8,070 nucleotides of DNA, from assembly GCA_045541735.1 (NCBI GenBank), contig JAZQJQ010000066.1, positions 1-8,070 on the forward strand. Direction: 5' to 3'. Every line of letters begins with the position of its first letter. Position 1 is the first letter of the stretch. This document shows, piece after piece, positions 1 through 5,232 of this stretch. The stretch comes from RUG12395 sp045541735 (GTDB taxonomy: Bacteria > Bacillota > Clostridia > Oscillospirales > CAG-272). The translations under genes and the position numbers were made by a program. The notes beneath the pieces are model-generated. The model was given only the letters and a program-made list of their open reading frames with translations. It was not told the DNA's origin and ran no database searches.

Positions 1-242
1 GTGAGAGCACCTGCTGCGAGAGAGCCGTGCACTGCACCTGCTGCACCTGCCTCGCTCTGCATCTCGAGAACCTTGACGTTATCGTCAAAAACGTTCTTGA
101 GACCGGTGGCGGACCACTGGTCGGTCACCTCTGCCATAGGGCTGGAAGGGGTGATGGGGTAGATTGCGGCAACCTCGGTAAAGGCGTAGCTGACGTGCGC
201 CGCCGCGGTATTACCGTCCATGGACTGCTTAATTCTTGCCAT
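1..242 (-). CDS. nifJ: Pyruvate:ferredoxin (flavodoxin) oxidoreductase, N-terminal part
   Basis: This is the start of a PFOR gene that runs off the left edge; the first 80 codons are visible. PFOR is a cytoplasmic TPP and iron-sulfur enzyme that turns pyruvate and CoA into acetyl-CoA and CO2 while reducing ferredoxin. The sequence shows the domain I signature YPITPSSPMAE at residues 28-38 and MQSEAGAAGAVHGSLAAGAL from residue 61. Thr31 and Glu64 fall at the same numbers as the substrate- and TPP-contacting residues I recall for the Desulfovibrio africanus enzyme. The ATG at 242-240 follows a GGAGG about 5-6 bases upstream. It has its own promoter and lies just downstream of the hydrogenase-like module, which fits shared ferredoxin metabolism. 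The full enzyme is usually about 1,170 residues, so most of it lies outside the window. The family call is very secure. Confidence 0.96.
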   Translation of the reverse strand, partial: MARIKQSMDGNTAAAHVSYAFTEVAAIYPITPSSPMAEVTDQWSATGLKNVFDDNVKVLEMQSEAGAAGAVHGSLAAGAL

Positions 243-290
243 TTTTTCCTCCGGAAATATATATTAATTTGTTTTTGCGCAAAGCTTTTG

Positions 291-308
291 GGCGCGGATA
301 CCCGCACC
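291..308 (-). promoter_or_regulatory. 5'-end stem-loop in the nifJ leader
   Basis: A 7-bp stem (one G-U pair, the rest G-C or C-G) closes a 4-base loop: arms 308-302 and 297-291, loop 301-298. It begins almost exactly where transcription should start from the promoter at 344-316, so the nifJ mRNA would carry a hairpin at its 5' end and an AU-rich, open ribosome binding region after it. Such 5' hairpins are known to protect transcripts from decay; that role here is inference. There is no U-tract after it, so it does not look like a terminator or attenuator. Confidence 0.5.
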
Positions 309-315
309 TTTAAAT

Positions 316-344
316 ATGATATCACTTTTTTTCTTGGTTGTAAA
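316..344 (-). promoter_or_regulatory. Promoter of nifJ (sigma-A type, extended -10)
   Basis: On the minus strand the -35 box TTTACA (344-339) and the -10 box TATCAT (321-316) are separated by exactly 17 bases, and a TG one base before the -10 box makes an extended -10 element. Transcription should start near 309, giving a leader of about 67 bases before the nifJ ATG at 242. The 243-395 intergenic stretch holds this promoter and the leader hairpin. I see no intrinsic terminator there for the upstream operon, so read-through into nifJ is possible. No convincing Rex-type operator (TTGT-N10-ACAA) overlaps the promoter. Confidence 0.75.
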
Positions 345-395
345 GAGCTTTTCGAGGATTTTTGCTGAACGAATGCCGATTTAAAGGGATTTTTA

Positions 396-737
396 TTACC
401 CTAAATTGGCTAATTTTGCACACACCTCAAAAACGGGCATCGATGTGCGGTAGATATTGATACCTACGGCTCTTGCCTTTTCAAGCGCCGCTTCATCAAG
501 CTCGGCGTTCTCCGCAAGTATGACACAGCCCACGTCTGCAAGGCTTGCAACGGCAACGACGTTAACGTTTGACATAACGGTGACCCACGCGCAGTCAGCG
601 GGTGCACGTCCCATTACCCAGCTGAGAAGATCTCCTGCATAGCCGCAGTTTACGCTTCTCGCACCGTCTGCATCATTTAATACCTCAAAACCGAATTCAG
701 CTGCAAGCTGTGCCGCTGTACGCTCCTTTATCTGCAT
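396..737 (-). CDS. DRTGG-domain protein, second copy
   Basis: This is a 113-residue single-domain protein of the DRTGG type, a small alpha/beta domain also found next to CBS domains and in phosphotransacetylase-like proteins, with no settled function. The visible core is CGYAGDLLSWVMG (about residues 31-43), then SNVNVVAVASLADVGCVILAE (about 56-76) and INIYRTSMPVFEVCAKL near the end. A longer reading from 764 is possible. The ATG at 737 is preferred because it sits one base after the stop of the hydrogenase-like gene (TGAGATG) and has an AAGGTGA ribosome site 5 bases upstream, which suggests translational coupling. It is a paralogue of the DRTGG protein at 2519-2872, and the pair brackets the GHKL ATPase and the hydrogenase-like protein. 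It is the last gene of the run before the nifJ promoter. Confidence 0.8.
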   Translation of the reverse strand: MQIKERTAAQLAAEFGFEVLNDADGARSVNCGYAGDLLSWVMGRAPADCAWVTVMSNVNVVAVASLADVGCVILAENAELDEAALEKARAVGINIYRTSMPVFEVCAKLANLG

Positions 738-738
738 C

Positions 739-2061
739 TCATTCACCTTCCTTCTTATCCGCATCTGGCATGACCTGCAGATCTACGTGCTGTATATCCG
801 CAAGGCTGCTGAATATCTGCTGTATGCGCTCACGCATACGGAAGATACAGTCGCTTTCCCTTGCTTCGCCCCTTACGATATCCTCCGCAAGAGCTTTGCA
901 CGAGGGGGCGCCGCACGAGCCGCAGTCAAGTCCCGGCAAGGTCGCGGTAAGCTCCTTTATGCGGCGGCTCATTTCGATAGCCTGAGTGCGGTCAGTATTG
1001 AGGCGCAGTGCAGGATTGCTCTCCACTCCGCGTTCCCACTCGATATCATCAGTCTTTTTAAGACTTTCAACACGGCTTTGGGAAATGGGCAGGAATTTTC
1101 TGAGTTTCTGTATTCTCGCCTTGGCGATATAAGGATTCTCCACAGCGAGAACACCGCCGACGCATCCGCCGCGGCAAGCGTTCAGCTCGATAAATTCAAG
1201 GCCCGAGAAATTCTCGTTTTCTATTTCGTCAAGCACGTTAATTACGTTTTCGATACCGTCTGCCGCGAGATATTTTTCGTTAAGAAGACCCGCCGCCTCG
1301 CCTCCGGTCGTTGCCCAGCTGATGCCGATAACGCCGCTTCGGGAGATAAATTCCGGCTTCTTGACTTCGCCGAGTTTTCCGAGCAGCTTCATATATATCT
1401 CGCTCATCGAAAGCACTCGGTCGACCTCGCTCTTTTCGTATCCGATGGGGTTCTTGACGTAGCTCACCTTTGCGGGGCAGGGGGAAATGAAGTATATGCC
1501 GATATCCTCCGGCTTCAGCTCGGGGTGGCTCTTCAAAACGTCCTCGCGCGCCATTCTGGCGGCAAGCTCCACGGGCGCCACTACTGGAAGCAGATAGTCC
1601 CTCAGATAAGGGAATCTTACCTCGATAAGCCTTACGACCGCAGGGCAGGCAGTGCTTATATACGGATGGTCGCACTTATGCTCGTCAAGATATTTGCGCG
1701 TATACTCCGTCACCATTTCCGCCGCGCTGCTCACCTCCGCAACGTGATCAAAACCGATGAGCTTTAAGGCGGTAAGTATGTAGTCTACGTCGTCGATATT
1801 ATCAAACTGACCGTACAGCGCAGGCGCGGGCAAAGCCACCTTGAACTTAAATCCCGCATCCTCGTCGAATCGGTCGAATATTGCTTTCTTTGCATTATGA
1901 GGGCATATACGTATGCACTCGCCGCAATCGATACAGCGGTTTGCGGTGATGGCCGCCTTACGATCGCGCACACGGATGGCCTCTGTGGGACATCGCTTGA
2001 TACAGTTGGTACAGCCAAGGCATTTATCCTTGTCAAGGGTGACAGAGTGAATATGCTTCAC
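739..2061 (-). CDS. [FeFe]-hydrogenase-like iron-sulfur protein (HydS/HfsB type)
   Basis: This 440-residue cytoplasmic protein resembles the catalytic part of [FeFe]-hydrogenases. Residues 14-24 and 43-53 are two 4Fe-4S ferredoxin motifs (CLGCTNCIKRCP and CIDCGECIRICP). The H-domain follows with all four H-cluster cysteines in place: C139 (STACPA), C195 (SPCPAK, with K198), C296 and C300 (NACRGGCVGG). Near the C-terminus, C380, C383, C388 and C405 form a further 4Fe-4S motif (CGSCGAPSC). Unlike classical HydA, the proton-relay Cys before C139 is Ala138, the Glu three residues after K198 is Tyr, and the GGGQP tail of motif L3 is absent. These features fit the putative sensory or HfsB-like groups rather than the main H2-evolving enzyme, and no PAS domain is present. 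The GTG start at 2061 is fixed by AGGAGG 8 bases upstream. DRTGG and GHKL genes flank it. The catalytic state is unknown. Confidence 0.88.
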   Translation of the reverse strand: MKHIHSVTLDKDKCLGCTNCIKRCPTEAIRVRDRKAAITANRCIDCGECIRICPHNAKKAIFDRFDEDAGFKFKVALPAPALYGQFDNIDDVDYILTALKLIGFDHVAEVSSAAEMVTEYTRKYLDEHKCDHPYISTACPAVVRLIEVRFPYLRDYLLPVVAPVELAARMAREDVLKSHPELKPEDIGIYFISPCPAKVSYVKNPIGYEKSEVDRVLSMSEIYMKLLGKLGEVKKPEFISRSGVIGISWATTGGEAAGLLNEKYLAADGIENVINVLDEIENENFSGLEFIELNACRGGCVGGVLAVENPYIAKARIQKLRKFLPISQSRVESLKKTDDIEWERGVESNPALRLNTDRTQAIEMSRRIKELTATLPGLDCGSCGAPSCKALAEDIVRGEARESDCIFRMRERIQQIFSSLADIQHVDLQVMPDADKKEGE

Positions 2062-2068
2062 ACTTCAT

Positions 2069-2077
2069 CCCTCCTTT
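2069..2077 (-). promoter_or_regulatory. Ribosome binding site that fixes the GTG start of the hydrogenase-like gene
   Basis: AAAGGAGGG lies 8 bases (from AGGAGG) before the GTG at 2061. An ATG at 2068-2066 directly abuts the site, but it is in another frame, gives only 11 codons (stop at 2035-2033) and is too close to the Shine-Dalgarno sequence. The GTG is therefore the start. The same 12 bases, AAAGGAGGGATG, precede the PHP gene and the lipoprotein gene. Confidence 0.8.
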
Positions 2078-2082
2078 CAAAA

Positions 2083-2526
2083 TCAAAGTGCGTTTTTCGG
2101 GCTGTCGGAAAGTATGGTCATATAGACCGTTGTTCCCTTTCCTATCTCTGTTTCTATATGCATCTCGTCGCTGTAGCGCTTCATATTGGGCAGACCCATT
2201 CCCGCGCCGAATCCGAGCGCACGGATGTTATCCTGCGCGGTGGAAAATCCGTCCTTCATCGCAAGCTCAACGTTTGCGATTCCGGGGCCCTCATCGCGCA
2301 GGATTATCTCTATTCTGTCTTCGCCTATTATTACCTCTGCTTCTCCGCCCTCGGCATGGATGACCATATTGATCTCTCCCTCGTACATAGCAATGGCGGC
2401 ACGCCTGATAACGTTTGCATCAAAGCCGAGCTGGCGAAGCTCTCTTTTCATACTCACGGAAGCTTCTCCCGCACCCGTGAAGTTGTCACCGTGCACGGTG
2501 TACTTCAGAGTAAGAAGCTCACTCAA
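2083..2526 (-). CDS. GHKL-type ATPase, RsbT/RsbW-like
   Basis: This 147-residue soluble protein has the histidine-kinase-like ATPase fold in the short form seen in anti-sigma factor kinases (RsbW, SpoIIAB) and the switch kinase RsbT. The N box is E49-x3-N53-x3-H57-A58 (EGEINMVIHA), G1 is DEGPG at residues 78-82, and G2 is GFGAGMGL at 105-112. All nucleotide-binding motifs look intact, so ATP binding is likely, and protein serine kinase activity is possible but unproven. No sigma factor or STAS-domain partner is encoded nearby, so the target is probably a neighbour, perhaps a DRTGG protein or the hydrogenase-like protein (inference). The start is the TTG at 2526-2524: AGGAGG at 2540-2535 is 8 bases upstream, and the gene overlaps the end of the DRTGG gene by 8 bases, which indicates coupled translation. 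Confidence 0.87.
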   Translation of the reverse strand: MSELLTLKYTVHGDNFTGAGEASVSMKRELRQLGFDANVIRRAAIAMYEGEINMVIHAEGGEAEVIIGEDRIEIILRDEGPGIANVELAMKDGFSTAQDNIRALGFGAGMGLPNMKRYSDEMHIETEIGKGTTVYMTILSDSPKNAL

Positions 2527-2872
2527 TCAAGTCGCCTCCTCTCAGACCTGCCGCGTAAAGCTTTCCGCAGGCGGTATAAAGTCTTTCGCTTGAGGAAAGT
2601 ACAGTCAGCCTGCAGTTCTCCGCAAGCGCGAGAATGTCGGGAGTGGGTTTTTTGCCGCGCACGAATACCACGCACTGCATATCCATCATCATAGCAGTAC
2701 GTATTACCTGAGGATTAAGAAGTCCTGTGAGCAGAACTGCCTGATCCTTTACAAATGCAAGCACGTCGCTCATCATATCGCTTCCGCAGGCGGACCTTAC
2801 CTCGCCGTCCAGATTGTCGGCTCCGCAAAGAACTTCTGCATCAAGCAGGGCTGCAATTTCGCTTATCTTCAT
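2519..2872 (-). CDS. DRTGG-domain protein, first copy
   Basis: This is a 117-residue single-domain DRTGG-type protein. The N-terminus MKISEIAALLDAEVLCGAD and the stretch VRSACGSDMMSDVLAFV (about residues 25-41) are typical of the domain, followed by LLTGLLNPQVIRTAMMMDMQ and VVFVRGKKPTPDILALA. The domain's ligand and reaction are not known; it occurs with regulatory domains and near HPr-kinase-like proteins, so a binding or sensing role is only a guess. The ATG at 2872 has AAAGGA 7 bases upstream. Its end overlaps the GHKL ATPase start by 8 bases, so the two products are probably made in a fixed ratio. It is 41 bases downstream of the PHP gene with no terminator between them. Confidence 0.83.
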   Translation of the reverse strand: MKISEIAALLDAEVLCGADNLDGEVRSACGSDMMSDVLAFVKDQAVLLTGLLNPQVIRTAMMMDMQCVVFVRGKKPTPDILALAENCRLTVLSSSERLYTACGKLYAAGLRGGDLIE

Positions 2873-2913
2873 AGTTTTATCCTTTCCTTACACTCGGTAG
2901 GTTTTTTACTTGA

Positions 2914-3645
2914 TTATTTGATGTCTCCGGCTATATGCCTAAGAAGAGCGGCTGCCGCGCCAAGCTCGTTGACCGCATCATCATCGACTGTGGCGGCACC
3001 GCCGGCAATGCCTATATTTTCCGCAATATGCGCATCGCTGTTGTATATCACAATCGGGTCTTTGCACATATATGGGAGATAATCGTCTTTATTTGAACGG
3101 TCGCGCATCTCGTACACGGTAAAGCCTGCCTCAGACGGCACGGTGCCGAATATCTCAACTGCTCCGTTCACCTTACGGTCTATATGTGCGGGAAGTGCGA
3201 TACCGCCGTGAGAAAGTACAATCTCCCTTACGTCATTAAAAGGAATATCGGTATCTCCTGAAAGAAGATATTTCTCCTCCCAGAGCACCTCGTCCTCCTC
3301 GTCGCACACAAACTGATTGCCGAAAAACGCAGGATCATTTTCCATTTTTATAAGTCTTTCGCTTACAAATATGTCAAATTCCATTATTTTTTCGAGCTTA
3401 TCGAATAGGCACAGCACATGTACTCCTTCAACAGTCGAAAGCTCCAATCCACCCAAGGGAGCAAGTCCGTAAAACTCAGCCGCTTTAAAAAATGCGGGAC
3501 AGTTTTTTGCCGAATTATGGTCCGTAAGCGCCGCAACGTCAAGTCCTATAAGCTTGGCACTGCCCGCAGCAAATGCAGGAGTAAGCGCATCGTCGCCGCA
3601 CGGAGAAAGGCAGGAATGTATGTGAAGATCGTATCTCAGTCTCAT
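2914..3645 (-). CDS. PHP-domain metal-dependent phosphoesterase
   Basis: This 243-residue protein has the PHP fold (polymerase and histidinol phosphatase), a TIM-like barrel with three metal sites. The expected ligands are visible: HxH at His8 and His10 (DLHIHSCLSPCGDD), Asp42-His43 (LTDHNS), Glu68 (GLELST), His76, His154 (PAHID), and Asp204-x-His206 (NSDAH). It is therefore probably an active hydrolase; relatives act on nucleoside bisphosphates, histidinol phosphate or similar phosphoesters, and the substrate here is unknown. The region at about residues 95-135, with an acidic CDEEDEVLWEE segment, is an insertion that probably forms a cap. Of two in-frame ATGs, the one at 3645 is preferred because AGGAGG is 7 bases upstream, while the ATG at 3651 lies only one base from it. 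It opens the PHP-DRTGG-GHKL-hydrogenase-DRTGG run. Confidence 0.88.
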   Translation of the reverse strand: MRLRYDLHIHSCLSPCGDDALTPAFAAGSAKLIGLDVAALTDHNSAKNCPAFFKAAEFYGLAPLGGLELSTVEGVHVLCLFDKLEKIMEFDIFVSERLIKMENDPAFFGNQFVCDEEDEVLWEEKYLLSGDTDIPFNDVREIVLSHGGIALPAHIDRKVNGAVEIFGTVPSEAGFTVYEMRDRSNKDDYLPYMCKDPIVIYNSDAHIAENIGIAGGAATVDDDAVNELGAAAALLRHIAGDIK

Positions 3646-3651
3646 ATTCAT

Positions 3652-3660
3652 CCCTCCTTT
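3652..3660 (-). promoter_or_regulatory. Ribosome binding site of the PHP gene
   Basis: AAAGGAGGG precedes two in-frame ATGs. The AGGAGG core is 7 bases from the ATG at 3645 but only 1 base from the one at 3651, so 3645 is the likelier start. The difference in product is only two residues. Confidence 0.75.
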
Positions 3661-3678
3661 TTGTTAACTCCCAACAAA
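3660..3678. repeat. Inverted repeat TTTGTT-N7-AACAAA ahead of the PHP gene
   Basis: Perfect 6-base arms (3660-3665 and 3673-3678) are separated by 7 bases in the 38-base gap between the lipoprotein and PHP genes, just upstream of the PHP ribosome site. The arms recall the TTGT...ACAA ends of Rex (NADH-sensing repressor) operators, which control hydrogenase and fermentation genes in Clostridia. However, the TTGT to ACAA spacing is 9, not the usual 10, and I find no clear -35/-10 pair nearby. It may equally be a small mRNA hairpin or chance. Confidence 0.3.
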
Positions 3679-3683
3679 GCCGA

Positions 3684-5216
3684 TCAATTCGTTGTATAAC
3701 TCTTTATTTCTTCAAGCACGTTCTCAGCCGCAGAATAAAAAGCTCCGTACAGATCAAAAATACTGTACCCGTTTTCGGCGGCAAAAACCGCCGCATCCTG
3801 GGATATTTGTCTCAACGCCCCGTATCTTTTACCGAAATTTACGGCAAGGTCGAAATACGGTCTCTCCATTATTATCCCGAGCATATCGAGTGTTTTTTCG
3901 TTTCTTGCATAATAATGCAGAACGTTCGTTATGTACACTTCTTTTACCGCACCGTAACTTCTTGCATTCAGCGCTTCAATAAGTATGGCGGACTCGGTTA
4001 TATTGGCACCGTCCGAGGGAATAAAGAAGAAGCCTGCCTCTCCGACCGTTGGGGAGATATAGCTTCCCTGCTCCTTCGTCAGCTTAGGTATGGGAATGGG
4101 AACGAGAACAGACTCCGAATAATAAACTCTTGCAAGGTCGTTAAGTGTTGCCGCACAAAAAAGTCCCTTGCCGTTTGCCATCATATCAAGCTGTGAGATC
4201 TCTGAGTAGTCACCGAGTTCTTCAAAGTTCAGTTCATTTTTTTCTTTTTCCGTAAATTCAAATCCCCAGTTGCCCGAATAACAAAGAGCGCGCACAGCAG
4301 CGACTGCCGCCTCCGCGGTGCCTGCGGGAGAATACAGCTTTATCTCTCCGTTTTCAGAATACACGTACCTCGTTCCGAAAGCCTCAAAGAGATATTCTGC
4401 CGCGAGAGACTTATCAAAAACGGACGAAACGGCATTTACACCCTTATAGCTTCCGTCCTCGGAATACTCGTAAAGCCTTACATATTCGAGCAGCTTATCA
4501 TAGGTCCAGTTGCCGTTTTCAACGTCCGCGTAGACGTCTGCTCCCATCGCATTCAAGGAAGCGATATTTGCCAGCATGCACCCGAAAACGTCATAATCCG
4601 CGCTTGCCTCGCCCGCAACACCGTATACCTTTCCGTTTACGGTAACAGACTCGGTCGCCATAGGGTAATAATACTCTGCATCCAGGTCTAAGAACGGAAG
4701 CGAGGAAAGATCGGCAACAAGCCTTTCCGCAAAAAGAGAACCCATCTCAACCGACTGTGCGCAAAGAATATCCGCATAATAGAGCCCGGAATTTCTTGAT
4801 TCGAGAAATTTCGATATCATACTGGATCGTGTCTCACGGGTAACGACAAGCTCAGCTCCGTATTTTTCGCTTACCTCGTTCAGTATCTGCCATCTCGTTT
4901 TATCGAGGATCCTCGACGAGCCTACGGGCAGTGGCACGTTACTGTCAGTCGTTACAAGTATGATGGTCTTGCCGTCCATATCGTAATCAAGCATAGCTTC
5001 CAGCCTATGTGCCGCTTTTTCGTTTTCGCTAAGCTTTTCGGATGAGGAGATATCATCCGTAACCGGCGAGGACGTTGTTGGATCTATGACCGCATCCGTA
5101 CCGGTAGGATCGGCAGTCTCCTCGGGTCTGTTCACCACTATAAGGCACGAAGAAAGGGACAGCAACGCAGCACAAAGCATTACCGCAGCATACAGCCGTT
5201 TTTTTAACTTTGTCAT
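3684..5216 (-). CDS. Lipoprotein resembling an ABC-transporter extracellular solute-binding protein
   Basis: This is a 510-residue secreted lipoprotein. Residues 1-24 are a lipoprotein signal: basic MTKLKKR, a hydrophobic core and the lipobox LSSC with Cys24 as the lipidated residue. A Thr/Ser/Pro/Asp-rich linker (about 28-65) spaces it from the membrane. The rest has the make-up of family 1-type solute-binding proteins, for example DILCAQSVEMGSLFAERLVADLSSLPFLD, VNGKVYGVAGEA (about 198-209) and GNWTYDKLLEYVRLYE, where such proteins carry the hinge and ligand-cleft segments. The ligand cannot be told, although sugars or oligosaccharides are common in the family. No permease or ATPase gene is adjacent, so it is an orphan or has another role. 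The ATG at 5216 has AGGAGG 7 bases upstream; an upstream in-frame reading from 5291 would place residues before the signal peptide and overlap the previous gene. The gap to that gene is 16 bases. Confidence 0.78.
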   Translation of the reverse strand: MTKLKKRLYAAVMLCAALLSLSSCLIVVNRPEETADPTGTDAVIDPTTSSPVTDDISSSEKLSENEKAAHRLEAMLDYDMDGKTIILVTTDSNVPLPVGSSRILDKTRWQILNEVSEKYGAELVVTRETRSSMISKFLESRNSGLYYADILCAQSVEMGSLFAERLVADLSSLPFLDLDAEYYYPMATESVTVNGKVYGVAGEASADYDVFGCMLANIASLNAMGADVYADVENGNWTYDKLLEYVRLYEYSEDGSYKGVNAVSSVFDKSLAAEYLFEAFGTRYVYSENGEIKLYSPAGTAEAAVAAVRALCYSGNWGFEFTEKEKNELNFEELGDYSEISQLDMMANGKGLFCAATLNDLARVYYSESVLVPIPIPKLTKEQGSYISPTVGEAGFFFIPSDGANITESAILIEALNARSYGAVKEVYITNVLHYYARNEKTLDMLGIIMERPYFDLAVNFGKRYGALRQISQDAAVFAAENGYSIFDLYGAFYSAAENVLEEIKSYTTN

Positions 5217-5222
5217 TGCCAT

Positions 5223-5231
5223 CCCTCCTTT
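5223..5231 (-). promoter_or_regulatory. Ribosome binding site of the lipoprotein gene
   Basis: AAAGGAGGG lies between the carboxypeptidase stop codon and the lipoprotein start. The AGGAGG core is 7 bases from the ATG at 5216 and 1 base from an in-frame ATG at 5222. The first spacing is normal, so the protein should begin MTKLKK, directly with its signal peptide. Confidence 0.78.
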
Positions 5232-5232
5232 A

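Noticed and set aside
27..368. A 113-codon plus-strand frame over the left end
   Set aside because: The minus strand here encodes the diagnostic PFOR N-terminus, and the plus frame crosses the nifJ promoter.
345..395. A terminator after the last DRTGG gene
   Set aside because: Only short direct repeats of AAAAATCC were seen. No stable stem followed by a U-tract could be drawn on the minus strand.
396..764. A longer second DRTGG protein starting at 764
   Set aside because: The ATG at 737 has a good ribosome site and sits one base after the previous stop; the extra nine residues lie inside the preceding gene.
787..1767. A 326-codon open frame on the plus strand
   Set aside because: It is antisense to the hydrogenase-like gene, whose cysteine motifs are unmistakable, and its translation resembles no protein family I know. 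It is a codon-bias shadow.
1897..2694. A 265-codon open frame on the plus strand
   Set aside because: It runs antisense across the hydrogenase-like, GHKL and DRTGG genes, with no recognisable protein features.
3679..3760. An internal promoter ahead of the PHP gene
   Set aside because: A TATACA sequence exists, but the only TTGAAG-like -35 is 11 bases away, too close for a sigma-A promoter.
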